Origin: Ctena decussata
Lineage: Eukaryota; Mollusca; Bivalvia; Lucinida; Lucinidae
Direction of reading: 5' to 3'
DNA length: 64,000 nt
Assembly (NCBI GenBank): GCA_963989385.1
Contig: OZ022503.1
Coordinates: 91,832,638-91,896,637 of the forward strand
Of this stretch, positions 10,481 to 21,270 are shown piece by piece. The notes beneath the pieces are model-generated. The model saw nothing but the letters and a program-made list of their open reading frames with translations, searched no databases and was not told the origin of the DNA. How positions within the stretch are numbered: position 1 is the stretch's first letter; each line of letters begins with the position of its first letter. The position numbers and the translations under genes were made by a program.

Positions 10481-12482
10481 AGTTTCTGGTGAGCTGGCTG
10501 GATTGTTTCTTCAATTTTCATAGCGAGAGGACATATTTTGACCCTTTCTCTGAAACGGTGCAAATAGATGGAAATAATTCAGGACCATTATCGTTTTATT
10601 CGGTTGCTAGGTGACACTAAATATACGGGAAATGACAGTCGGTATATTTTGATTTGGTAAGGAATATAACGGACAGCGATTACGGAAGATACGGTCGTCT
10701 TTATTCATTTTTATGGTACGGGTCTATCACAGACGGCACTAAGTACAACATTCTAATTGCATATTCGTGTGTTATGCCACTTTTATTCCTAATTTTATAT
10801 CTTGTACTAAATTGGCCATACATTTGTCATTGTTAGGATTGTATTGAAAAATTTTATCCTTCCATTGCAAAAGATTTACTCCAGAAGAAAACGACAGAGG
10901 TGTGGTGTTTCCCTTGGAAGTGCATACCCATCCACCTGAAGCTCCGCTTGCCGAACTATTAGCGAGCAGTCGCTTGCAGGCGCAAAGGAGCTTTGAAAGA
11001 GTGGGAGCTCTATTGTAGAAGATTGGTAAGGCATATTTTTACCTGTAAGATACATTACTTTCAATGAAATTTCTTTCATAACGACACCTAACGGAAGTTA
11101 GAATTAGACTGGTTCGAATGGAAATCGACGAAAAACTTAGAAATACAGTTCGTACAGTCGTTCTGTCGCTACGTTACGTAATGACGTCAAACGTTCCGTT
11201 GGAGAAAAACAAGATGGCGTCAACGTTAACCGCTTCAATGCGAGGAGGCTGAACGTTGGATGAAATAATTTAAAGGAAATAAAGCACCGTAGAGAAGGAA
11301 CTGAAAATCCATCAATGAGGATCATCTCTAAAGGTAAAGCATTTGCTCCTTCAGCATTTTTTCTGTAAGGGTAGACCATTCAAGACAGGAAGCAAAGAGA
11401 AAGTCATAAAAGCTGCTTCCCTTCGTTAAAATGGCAGAAGGGGGCAGACTTTTTCCATATGAGTCATCCCTTGGAGGCGTATTCGTTCAGCAATATATCT
11501 AAGAAAATGCTTGATTCAACAAAATATTAAATCTGGTTACATCCATAAAGACAACTACTTCTTTAAAAAAATATCTGATACAATCCATTCATTTAACATT
11601 TTATTAGAAACGTGTAGCCTGTGTATGGTCTCGTCTGCATTTTCTAAAAATCAAAAGTTTGATCAGAATGGGTAACAAGAGCTCTGCTGAGCGGGGTAAG
11701 TAGAGACGGGTAATATACGCACGTACGAGTATTTAATAGTACATGATACAATAGCTCAGAACTGAATGGGAGTTTGTCAATAACAGGAATATTTGCATCA
11801 TATAAGCAAAAAAGAGGATTTTGCATGGACAGACTGATGGACAGACGTCAGGACGTAATACGTGCACATCCACATCGTCTGGTATGGTGAAGATTTGTCC
11901 AAAGTTTCTCAAAAATCATTCAATCAGTGACAGAGATATGGAGCGGATACAAAATGTGAAAAAGAAAAAAGGGTCATAACTACGTCAGGACTGGAGTAGG
12001 GTTACGGTTCATTTTCTCTGTACATCGTCTGAACATGCCTTATATTTTTGTACATAGTTCCATGTTAAGATTGTTAAATCTTTGTAGTCCGGCACAGGGC
12101 GGACACGAAATCTTCGACCTTCAAGTGTGACCTTGACGTTCATTGAACAAGGTCGATTTATGACTTCTGCACATCGTATTGATATCAAACATATCATTTT
12201 GAGCAAAGTTTTAAATAAGTACGGTTTTCCTTTGAATAAGGTGATATGGAGCTGACACGAAAAGTAAACAGACAGACGGACTGATAGATAGATGGACAGA
12301 CGTTCGGACAACGTCACAATATAACCCGTCTTTTGGCGGACTAGTAGTGTGCTATGGCGTCTATTTCTGGCAGTTGTCCCAACTACATCATCTTGACAGG
12401 ATAATCAAATATAGCATCGACATCATAAAATATGGACTGACAGATGGTCGGACAACATCAAAACATATAGCACAACCCCTGA
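10481..12482. other. Interior with ancient repeat remnants
   Basis: GTGTTTCCCTTGGAAGTGCA near 10903 and AAAATGGCAGAAGG near 11430 resemble segments at 18340-18530, indicating an old dispersed repeat. GACAGACGGACTGATAGATA near 12270 and ACAGACGTTCGGACAACGTC near 12297 resemble motifs near 11830, 13490 and 17340. Short frames starting ATGGCGTC (11212) and ATGGCAGA (11431) stop after 12 and 23 codons. Confidence 0.35.
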
Positions 12483-12650
12483 TACCCGTATCTTTAGCAT
12501 GAGATACCCCGTAATGTGCAAGGTCTACACTGGGTCTCGCTAAAGTCCTGATTTATCGACCCTACTTGCGGACGAATCTCTTATAGCACGATACCCAGAG
12601 TAGATCTTTCATGTTGCGGGGTATCTCATGCTAAACATTCGGGTATATGG
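12483..12650. mobile_element. Palindromic MITE, about 170 bp
   Basis: ATACCCGTATCTTTAGCATG / AGATACCCCGTAATGTGCA on the left pair with TTGCGGGGTATCTCATGCTA / ACATTCGGGTAT on the right. Inner arms TCTACACTGGGTCTCGCTA and TAGCACGATACCCAGAGTAGA also pair. No coding sequence. Confidence 0.75.
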
Positions 12651-12772
12651 GGATTGCACTGAGAGAGAGAGAGCAGTTGTAAGATTTGTTTAAAGTGGCT
12701 CAAATGTTAAGAAATATTTGGACAGAATACAGTCTTTCCTGTCTCTACAAAAATACAGTTTTATATATACAC

Positions 12773-12775
<3 letters not shown>

Positions 12776-12823
<48 letters not shown>
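12776..12823 (+). repeat. (GA)n microsatellite
   Basis: About 24 uninterrupted GA units, with a shorter GA run just upstream near 12662. Confidence 0.95.
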
Positions 12824-12825
<2 letters not shown>

Positions 12826-13740
12826 GGGGACAGTTGTGAAACGTATAAAGTAGCCCAAAACTTTAGAAAATAAATATTTGGACAGATAACGAGAGGGAGA
12901 AAAAGGGAGGGACACTTTAAAACTTCAAAAGAGTAATTATCCTAAAAAGTGGGACAAATTATCTGCATTTTTCGTGTTCACCCAGATTACACTGCTCCGT
13001 CTGATTAGGATTTGCACGATTAGCTAGTCCGCCATCAATTTTGAGAAAACTGTAGCTCGAGAATAACACTATAATTCAAGTGTCCCATGATTTATAATTA
13101 AGGTAACTATGGTAAGTGGTATGCTTTTCCCTTTCATATGGAAATTACCCTTCAAGAAATCGTTAACACCCCACTGTAAAACATGCACGTGCCTGCGCAG
13201 ACACAGTCTAGTCAGTTTTAAAAAGGACAATCAAAATTTATATCTTTCCAACAAAAAAGAAAATCCATTTAAATCAATACACCTTTATATCCCCGAATTC
13301 TAACCTCTAGCTATTCATCTTGACACATTGACCATTGAGTTGAAAACCAAAAGTGTATTGAAACAAGGTGACAAACAGTTAAAACTCAAGTTCCTTTCCT
13401 GTGACATGGCAGGAGGGTTACGTGTCAAGTGTTTACAGATCAAGGAGATGTGGAGAGGACATGAAAGTTAACTGACAGAGGACGAACGACAACGCACGGA
13501 CGAACAACGCCACGACATAGTACGACCCATATTTCGAAGGGGGTATAAAAATGATCATTGCTGATACCAACCAGTGATGTGCTACCTAAACGCATCATCT
13601 ACAACAAACTTCTCTTGATATAAACAAGGAAAACTGCTACGATCATTTTTGCTAGCCAAGGGTACTAAGCCCACTTTGTTCCTACGACCTATTCGCTAAT
13701 CAGATTTCCCATAGCGACGCCCTTTGGCTGCAGCGAGTTG
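12824..13740. other. Unassigned stretch with repeat remnants
   Basis: A CGAACGACAACGCACGGACG block near 13480 is related to the ACGGACAACGCACGG block near 17338. AAGGGTACTAAGCCCACTTT near 13660 matches the 5.7-kb hairpin arm. Confidence 0.4.
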
Positions 13741-13746
13741 CCCCCC

Positions 13747-13777
<31 letters not shown>

Positions 13778-13779
13778 AC
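13741..13779 (+). repeat. Poly-C run followed by (AC)n
   Basis: 23 C followed directly by eight AC units. Confidence 0.95.
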
Positions 13780-14164
13780 GGCGTTATTTTAGCCGATTAG
13801 AAGAGTTTTTCTAAACACAGTTTTTGCACAACTGCATGATTGTTCAAAAACACTAATGGATTGATTAAATTTTGACCGTCACTCCTGTTTGGTTGTCGGT
13901 TGGTTGGTTTAGGTTTAACGGCTGTTTGAGACAGTATTTCAGTCTCTATCGAGCCGTCCTGTTTAATAACTGTTAACGGTAAACGCGATGTTTTCTGTTC
14001 TGTTCTGTTTCAGTTCTCGTAACGACGTTCCCCAAATGGCTCAGCGGTACGTAACCATAGTTGCACACACCTGAGGCCGAGTGTCCGTCCAGCATGGAAT
14101 TTTCTATCGACAAAGCGCCTATTACGTGGAAAATATTCTGTGACAGATAATTTGATTGGCTCTG

Positions 14165-14412
14165 ATTGATTGATTGATTTGATGCTTAATGTCCACGGTC
14201 AACAGCTAAGGTCATGTCGGGACGGTCAGTTAACCTAACCACACTATTCCTGGGCAGACTTAGACCTCCTAAGCGGTTAACCAGTAATAAGTGCACATAC
14301 TTTCGCCAGTAACTGACAACTGCCCTTCTTGAATCAGCGGAAGGAGAAACTAAAGTATGTGGCCAGACCGGGTTTCGAACCCAGGACCTCTGACTTATGA
14401 GTCAGGTGCCCT
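14165..14412 (-). mobile_element. tRNA-derived SINE, reverse orientation
   Basis: Read on the minus strand, it starts with a tRNA-like head (GACTCATAAGTCAGAGGTCC then GGGTTCGAAACCCGG, a clear B box). The body has ACTGGCGAAAGTATGTGCAC and AGGTCTAAGTCTGCCCAGG, and a (TCAA)n-like tail. The body is shared with the copies at 20815-21178 and 21176-21270. Confidence 0.7.
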
Positions 14413-15136
14413 ACCGATGATTGGCTCTGATTGAAATTGTTCGCATCCAAGAAATGGCGCAATGGGAAATAGGGAACTTAAATTCGGCAATGAAAATTTG
14501 GCATATTTTTCTTTCACACGAGCACAATTTTCTGTGGCAGACCTGCTCAGTCACAGAATCTTTGCCCTTGTGAACGAGGCTTATTAAAGTATCCTTGGCT
14601 TGCGAAGATGTGCTACGACATGAAACAGTGCTTTATCAACTCAAAATATTGAAGAAAACAAGTATACTACAGAAATTGGAGCGAACTGCGTAACACCTGC
14701 GGCTAACACTGCAAAACGTTTTACCTCAGTATGACTGTTATACCCCGTATCGACATGTATTTCATCCGTCCGTTTTCTTCCGTAGAAAGCGACTGCCATG
14801 ACCCGTATACGTGAAAATTCCATATGGTATGAAAGACGCCGCTCTTGTTCAAGTGTTAACACTTTGATTGATCTAATTGATGAATTTATATTTGCTATAG
14901 ATGTCTGGCTACCAAAACCCACCAAAACAAATTTATTAATTATTTACTTCTAGGAGAGATTAAGATTACAAAGACAAAATTCGATGGTAAAATTCATCTT
15001 TTTCATGTTCTTGTGAAAATACTCGTCAGTAACGAAGGTAAAAACCAAACCGATGGCATGCAAATATGTACATGATTCCATACAAAAATGACAACTACCT
15101 TTCTGCCATAAAATGCATGCATAAAGCAGAAAAAAT
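14413..15136. other. Unassigned stretch
   Basis: No repeat or coding signal of note. CCTTGGCTTGCGAAGATG near 14591 is related to CCTTGACTTGCAAAGATGC near 5768. Confidence 0.35.
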
Positions 15137-15247
15137 GAAGAAAATAGCTCACCCGCGAAAAGCCACGTGCCTCGGTAAACATCTGTATTTTCCGTACCCG
15201 ACCGGATTCTACCAAAATGTTAAAGGTCGAATGTACGGTGTGTATTA
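15137..15247 (-). repeat. Right arm of inverted pair with 10372-10480
   Basis: TATTTTCCGTACCCGACCGG and AAGGTCGAATGTACGGTGTG are the complement of the left arm. The homology ends within a few bases of the AATACACACC tip. Confidence 0.65.
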
Positions 15248-15280
15248 GGCCACGTAAAAGAAACACTTTTGTAAAAGTTT

Positions 15281-17121
15281 TTTAGCTCACCTGAGCCATA
15301 GGCTCAGGGTGAGCTATTGTGATCACTCAGTGTCCGTCGTCCGTCGTGTGTCGTGCGTCGTCAACAATTTGCTTTAAATGACATCTTCTCTGAAACCACT
15401 AGGCCTAGGGCTTTGATATTTGGTATGACACATTGTCTAGTGGTCCTCTACCAAATTTGTTCAAATGGTGGCCACAGGGTTCAAAATGGCCCTTGGGCAG
15501 GGGGTCTTGGGTTTGAAACTAAAAAATACTTAAAAATCTTCTTCTCCAGAACTGCTTGGCTCAGGTGCTTGAAATTTGGTATGTAGCATTGCGTAGTGGT
15601 CCTCTACCAAGTTTGTTCATATGGTGGCCCTAGGGTCAAAAATGGCTGTGGGACAGTGGGTTTTGGGTCCGAAAGTAAAAAAGACTTAAAAATCTTCTAC
15701 TCCAGAACTGCTTGGCTCAGAAGCTTGGACTTTGGTAAGGAACATTGCCTAGTGGTTCTTTACCAAGTTTGTTCAAATGGTGGCCCCAGGGTTCAAAATG
15801 GCCCTGGGGCAGGGGGTCTTGGCTTCGAAACTATAAAATACTTAAAAATCTTCTTCTCCAGAACTGCTTGGCTCAGATACTTGAAATTTGGTTTGTAGCA
15901 TTGCCTAATGGTCCTCTTACCAAGTTTGTTCAAATGGTGGCCCTAGGGTCCAAAATGGCCCTGGGGCAGTGGGTTTTGGGTTCAAAAGTAAAAAATACTT
16001 AAAAAGCTTCATCACCAGAACTGCTTGCCTCAGGTTCTTGAAATTTGGTATGTAACATTGCCTAGTGGTCCTCTACCAAGTTTGTTCAAATGGTGGCCCC
16101 AGGGTCCAAAATGGCTCCGGGGCAGGGAGTCCCAGGTTTGAACCATAGAAATATATAGAAAAATATTTAAAAATCTTCTTCTTCAGAACCACTTGGCTCA
16201 GATGCTTGAAATTTTGTATGTTGCTTTGCCTAGTAGCCTTTTACCAAGTTTGTTCAAATGATTACCCCAGCGTCTAAAATGGCCTTGCCCCAGCGGGTCC
16301 TGTATTTGAATATTAGAACTACATAGAAAAATATTCAAAAATCTTCATCTTTAGAACCACTTGGCTCAGATGCTTGAAAATTGGTATGATGCATTGCCTT
16401 GTTGTCCTTTATCAAGTTTGTTCAAATGATTGCCCAAGGGTCCAAAATGGCCCTGCGGCAGGGACTCCTGAGTTTGAGCCATAGAAATACATAGGAAACT
16501 ATTAAAAAACCTTCTTCTTCAGAACCACTTGGCTCAGATGCTTGAAATTTGGTATGATGCATTGCCTAGTGAACTCCTACAAAGTTTGTGCAACTGGTGT
16601 CCATGGGATCCAAAATGGCCCTGGGGCAGGGAGCCTTGGGTTCGAAATTAAAATTTACTTAAAAACCTTCTTCTCCAGAATCCCTTAGTGCAGATGCTTG
16701 AAATTTTGCATGATGCATTGCCTAGTGATCCCTTACCAATTTTGTTCAAATGATGGTGCAAGGATCAAAAATGGCCCGGCCCCAGGGGGTCCTGGTTTTG
16801 AACCATAGAAATATATAGAAAAATATTCAGAAATCTTCTTCTTCAGAACCACTTGGCTCAGAGACTTGAAATTTAGTTTTTAGCATTGCCTAGTGGTCCT
16901 TTACCAAGATTATTCAAATGATGGCCCCAGGGTCAAAATGGCCCTGCCCCAGGGGGTCCAGGGTTTGAGCCATAGCAATACATAGAAAAACATTCAAAAA
17001 TCTTCTTCTTCAGAACCATTTGGAAATGGTTGCAAACTATCAGGTTCAAATTATGACCCTAGTTTGACCTTTAAACTTTTTGCTCGGATGAGCGAGTCAG
17101 GGCCTCTTGGCCCTCTTGTTT
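15281..17121 (+). mobile_element. Satellite-bearing element with hairpin ends (Helentron/HINE-like), copy 2
   Basis: The left tip is AGCTCACCTGAGCC followed by GGCTCAGGGTGAGCT. Next come GTCCGTCGTCCGTCGTG and about nine tandem units of 170-220 bp with CCAGAACTGCTTGGCTCAG, TTGAAATTTGGTATG and ACCAAGTTTGTTCAAATGG. The right end has GCTCGGATGAGCGAG and a hairpin AGGGCCTCTTGGCCCT (17099-17114) followed by CTTGTTT. The ends match copy 1 (661-2422), but the internal unit has different sequence and length. No protein is encoded; long frames across units only reflect repeat periodicity. Confidence 0.75.
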
Positions 17122-17420
17122 AAAATTAGAACCAGCAGTTTCTGAGGAGTAGAACAATTTTCAACGTTTTCAATACAGACACTCAAGGGAAAGAAAAGCT
17201 TGGTCCGGTCCGTAGCGGCAATAATTCTATACGAAATCACACGGCTTGACAATTCTGTCAAGTGCTTATAAATAACCTAAGAGTTTCACGAGCTTTAGTC
17301 CAGATGTTTTAGAGGCGATGTGGTTTGAAAAAAGTACGGACAACGCACGGATGGATGATAGATCATAATACCTCATAGGTCACAATATCTGATACAGTTG
17401 TAAAAGCTTAGTAGGGTACT

Positions 17421-17468
17421 GGACTAGTACAACTAATGCTGCTATCGGCTATTGACTAAAGACTAAAC
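17421..17468 (+). repeat. Left terminal inverted repeat of candidate 5.5-kb element
   Basis: GGACTAGTACAACTAATGC...GACTAAAGACTAAAC is the complement of 22890-22929, apart from an 8-nt difference in the middle. ACT precedes it (17418-17420), and ACT follows the right arm (22930-22932). Confidence 0.6.
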
Positions 17469-17644
17469 TCACTGTTTAGAATAGTGAACGGCTATATATA
17501 TATATCCATTGAAGCGTCCAATGTGACTGTAGATTTCGACGTTGCCAAACCTGATAAAAATTTACATCCTTTGCGTCACATCAAATATAAATCATATTGA
17601 ATCGGGAAAACTGATTTGTATACTACAATGTAAACTTTAAATGA

Positions 17645-17847
17645 TGGGGTATTCGCCCCGAGGTTCTTGAGCCGGATAACATTAAATTTTGACCCCGTGA
17701 AAACATGACCCCACGCGTCAATTCTCAATGTTGAAACTTGACCCAGGTCAATTTTCAACACTGAAAAATGCTCTATGGGTCGATATTCAACATTGAAAAG
17801 TGGCCAGTTGGGTCATTTTTTCAACAGGTTCAAATTTTAATATTACA
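17645..17847. repeat. TCAACATTGAAAA motif cluster
   Basis: Six or so copies of TTGAAACTTGACCC / TCAACACTGAAAA / TCAACATTGAAAA in both orientations, giving local self-complementarity. Probably related to the GTTGAATCAACGT palindromic family. Confidence 0.4.
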
Positions 17848-18050
17848 CCAGCAGCACACCGGGTAGGAGGCAATCGAAAACGCTCATGCAGTCGACAAAC
17901 GCGGGTCAAAAACCATTAGAAACAGCGTTTTCGATTGCAAATTGTCCCCAATTTGCAATCGAAAACGCTGTTTCTAACGGTTTTTGACCCGCGTTAATCG
18001 ATTTTTAAGAGCGTTTTCGATTGCCGCCTACCCGGTGTGAGCAGTGGCCC
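17848..18050. mobile_element. Nested palindromic element, about 200 bp
   Basis: The outer arms are CACACCGGGTAGGAGGCAAT and its complement ending CGCCTACCCGGTGTG. The inner arms CGGGTCAAAAACC...AGAAACAGCG and CGCTG...GGTTTTTGACCCGCG surround ATTTGCAATCGAAAACGCTG. The CAATCGAAAACGCT box occurs near both the outer ends and the core, so several alternative hairpins are possible. Confidence 0.8.
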
Positions 18051-19188
18051 AAGATTCAGGTATATAGCTAATTAAAACGAGGCCTACAGAGACGAGTGGA
18101 AGCCTGGACTTTTTGTAACAATACGAGACGCGTGGAAAGTTTGAACCTCAGTGTGAATTATGTTTAGAACTTGTACTCAACATTTTTCCAATCCTCAACA
18201 ATAAGAAAGGCTAAAGGTCACCTGAAAAAAATATGTAGGTAAAAGAGTACACGTTGATGTTTTTCCGCCATTATTGGAAAGGGGAACAACAACAATGTTA
18301 GTGACTTCCTATTTGCTTTCCTTGAAGATAAATTCCATTAAAATGGCGTCTGTGCTTAAAGGAAAGAACTTTTCTACACGTGTGTGGGGGGGGGGGGGAG
18401 GGGGGGGGGAGGGGGGGGGGGCAAGTTATTCTGTTTAAAACTTGACTCTCATTGAAAAGGGAGGCAAAAAATGAAAATGGCAGAGTTGTTTCCTTTGAAA
18501 GTATACCCATTCACCTTAGGGTAAAACATTGACTCTTATTTGTTAAACGTAACTTCTATCACTCCAACTTCAAAACGTTCAAGTGTAACGTCACGACATG
18601 GCCGAGCCCAAAGCGATAACTGCTCTCTCTTTTGCTAGAGCTGTTGCCTGGATGACTTCAAAATGTGATAGATAGATTATGCGATGTACGAGTGCTTTCG
18701 TTAAGCCGACGTCAACATTAACTTTGCACTGCACGGCGGTCCTGAACGTTGAGTGACAGTAAATAATGAAAACCTAAAAGATGCCAATACTTGATTCGGT
18801 ATTTGGTTTGATGGTTTACTGAGTAATAATATTTGAGTTACGTCGAGCCGTCTCACAACGCGATAGTAGAAAGGAAAGATAGGGTTGAGACAAAGACGAG
18901 GCAGAGAAAATTATAATCCCACAGGACACCCAACCCCTCCGCCCTCCCCAACTCTCCGCGCCGATCTGTTGCAAGCATTTTAGTCTTGAAGATGTAGTTT
19001 GTCCCTATTTGAAAGTCCATCACACCAAACAGTGGCAGTCTGATGAAAGTCATTACTTAGCCAGTTAGGAACCATTTTAAAATGAAAAACTTGCTACCCC
19101 TGGACAATTTTAAAAGGCAAATGGTCCCTCCATTTAAAAGTTGTCTTCTGCATTACTTAGACAGGACACGTGAATTTTATTTTATTTA
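18051..19188. other. Unassigned, with G tract and repeat remnants
   Basis: G-rich block at 18386-18421 interrupted twice by A. Segments at 18340-18530 resemble 10890-11450. No coding signal. Confidence 0.4.
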
Positions 19189-19394
19189 TCTAGGGTTGGT
19201 CTAGAGTCGCAACTCGCTTTGTTTCCTTGAAACCTGTCAATACAGTCCAAACATATTTGTGATAGAATCTTGTATAGCATTTTTTCCTTGGGAGGGGGAT
19301 TCATCTAGCGTCAGTCTAGAGTCGCAACTCGCTATGTTTCCTTGAAACTTGCCAATACAGTCCAAACATATTTGTGATAGAAACTTGTATAATA
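19189..19394 (+). repeat. Two tandem units, about 120 bp
   Basis: TCTAGAGTCGCAACTCGCTT...CAATACAGTCCAAACATATTTG occurs at about 19199-19262 and again at about 19315-19377. Confidence 0.8.
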
Positions 19395-19420
19395 TTCACG
19401 TATTGCGCATCTGAGCCTAA

Positions 19421-19964
19421 ATGTTACATCGGAATGAAGTCCTGTTCATACATTCACGTTTCGTTCACACATGGACAGTCCCATTAACACGTAGAGGATC
19501 CGTTGAAAAATGCAAGCCCCGTTCCTATATGGACATCCCGTTCGCATATGTAGTTCCCTTTCGCAGGTACAGCCTTGCAGATGTCGTTCACTTGTGCAGG
19601 CCCCGTTCACATGTAGCGGTCCAATACACATGTGGAGGTCCGTTCACTTGTGGAAGATCCATTTACAGGTGGCGGTCCTGTTCGCAAATGCAGTTCCTGC
19701 TCACATATGGACGACCCGTTCACAAATGAAGGTTCCTCTCTCACATGCGGATCCCGTTAACACGCGGAGGTCCCGTTTACACTTCACAGGCGCAGAGCCC
19801 GTTCAACCATGGATTGTCCGTTCGCCTGTGGCGATCCCTTGCATACTTGGATAATCGGACTGCATGTCCCGTTTTACGTGCTGGATCTTTGAAAAATACA
19901 GGACCCGCGAAGGTCTCCATCTAGCGTGCAGCACCTTTTCACAGGTGGGTGTCCCGTTCATACG
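19421..19964 (+). repeat. Degenerate minisatellite (CCCGTTCACATGTGGAGGT), left part
   Basis: Some 22 degenerate units of about 22-26 bp built on CCGTTCACATGTGGAGGTC. The array is cut by the MITE at 19965-20214 and resumes after it. Open frames in this region are by-products. Confidence 0.75.
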
Positions 19965-20214
19965 TACATATGAGCCGCGACGCGAGAAAACCAACAATGT
20001 GGTTGTGCGCCCAGCGCAGACTCAGATCAGCCTGGGCATCCGCCCAGTCTGATCAGAGTCTTCGCTGTCCGCAGCAAGGTAGCTTAGACCCTTAGCTACC
20101 CTTTAAGCGCTTAGCGAAGAGTCTGGTCAGAGTGGGTGGATACCCAGGCTGATCTGAGTCTGCGCTGGGCGCACGACCACATTGTTAGTTTTCTCGTGTC
20201 GCGGCTCATATGTA
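19965..20214. mobile_element. Palindromic MITE, 250 bp, copy 2
   Basis: Perfect 17-bp ends (TACATATGAGCCGCGAC and its complement), with the same internal arms as 2795-3043. It sits inside the minisatellite, so its boundaries are unusually clear: array units abut both tips. A TA duplication at the ends is possible. Confidence 0.9.
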
Positions 20215-20590
20215 CCTATCTCGTTCACACGTCCCGTCCCGTTTATATGTGGGTATCTCGTCCACACCTGGAGAAGCCATTCTAACAAGCAGAAATGTTC
20301 ATACATGGAGGCCCTGTCAGACGTAGAATACATGTTCACACGTGCAGATCAAGTATACATCTTCTTGTTTGGTTCACCTATAACGGTTTCGTTCAGTCGT
20401 GGTGAATCCTTTCCGACCATGGAGGACCCGGTCACTGGAGAAGATTCAATTCACATTACCTGTTTTATTTTTTGTTGTTTTCGTTGTTTTCATTGATGAA
20501 CCGCCCATTTACATGCCAAGGTCTCGTTCACACATGGAGGACCAGTTCAGGCACGAAAGGCGTTACATGTGGAGATTCTAGAAATCACCT
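20215..20590 (+). repeat. Degenerate minisatellite, right part
   Basis: Continuation of the CGTTCACACGTG.AG units after the MITE, decaying toward 20590. Confidence 0.6.
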
Positions 20591-20637
20591 TTACCCTATG
20601 CAGAGAGTTTGGTACCCTCAGAATTTGACATGTGTCC

Positions 20638-20805
20638 TACCGAGCCGTCTAGCGCAGTCGGCAGCACGTCGGTCTGCAGATCAAGCGGTCGCGAGTTCGA
20701 TTCCAAAGCCCGGCCCCTGAACAGTCGTGAAGATTGGTCATGAAATATTTTCTACGCTCATTCTCTCCCTTCCGCTGACTTAAGGGCAGTTGTGAGTTTG
20801 TTTGT
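20638..20805 (+). mobile_element. tRNA-derived SINE, 3'-truncated
   Basis: The head carries GTCTAGCGCAGTCGGCAGC (A-box-like) and GCGGTCGCGAGTTCGATTCC (B box). The body matches the minus-strand copy next to it (ATGAAATATTTTCTACG, then the AAGGGCAGTTGT block). Confidence 0.75.
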
Positions 20806-20814
20806 TTTGTTGAG

Positions 20815-21178
20815 CATTTACGGCCAAGTAAACAGCTAAGGTCATGTCTAGGCGGTCAGTTAACCTACTCAAACTATTCCATGACACTGTTCCATGGTAT
20901 GGCCCATGTTCCTTCTTTCGAATGTGTTCTCTGCTCTCGAAGAAGCTCTTTAAGATTTTAATTAGATCTCCTAAACGTTTAACCAGTACTTAGTTCACAT
21001 ACTTTCGCCAGTAAATGACAACTGCCCTTCTTGAATCGGCAGAAGGGAATGAATGACCGTAGAAAATATTTCATGATCAGTCTCCACGAGCGTTATGTGG
21101 CCTGTCTGGGAATCGATCTCAGGACCCCTTGACCTGCAGTCTGACGCGCTGCCGACTGCGCTAGCGGGCTGCCGGCAA
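20815..21178 (-). mobile_element. tRNA-derived SINE, near full length, reverse orientation
   Basis: On the minus strand: CCCGCTAGCGCAGTCGGCAG (A box), CCTGAGATCGATTCCCAG (B box), TGAAATATTTTCTACGGTC, ACTGGCGAAAGTATGTGAAC, ending in a TTTACTTGGCCGTAAATG region. It lies tail-to-tail with the plus-strand copy, forming a large potential hairpin (20638-21178). Confidence 0.75.
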
Positions 21179-21270
21179 GGGTAGTTGTCTGTTACTGGCG
21201 GAAGTATTTGCACTCAGTATTGGTAACCAGGTTAACCGCTTAGTATGTCTAAGCCTGCCCAGACACAGTG
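21179..21270 (+). mobile_element. SINE 3' fragment
   Basis: TTACTGGCGGAAGTATTTGC and AACCGCTTAGTATGTCTAAG match the body of the neighbouring SINEs. Confidence 0.55.

Noticed and set aside
15353..16002. Plus-strand frames of 77-100 codons with repeated CLVVLYQVCSNGG-type sequence
   Set aside because: They are the tandem units of a non-coding satellite element read in one frame; the repetition comes from the DNA unit.
19421..20581. Several frames of 60-114 codons on both strands
   Set aside because: Produced by the degenerate CCCGTTCACATGTGG minisatellite, which has few stops.
20638..20712. Functional tRNA gene
   Set aside because: A- and B-box-like words are present, but the cloverleaf arms do not pair and the sequence continues into a SINE body shared with neighbouring copies.
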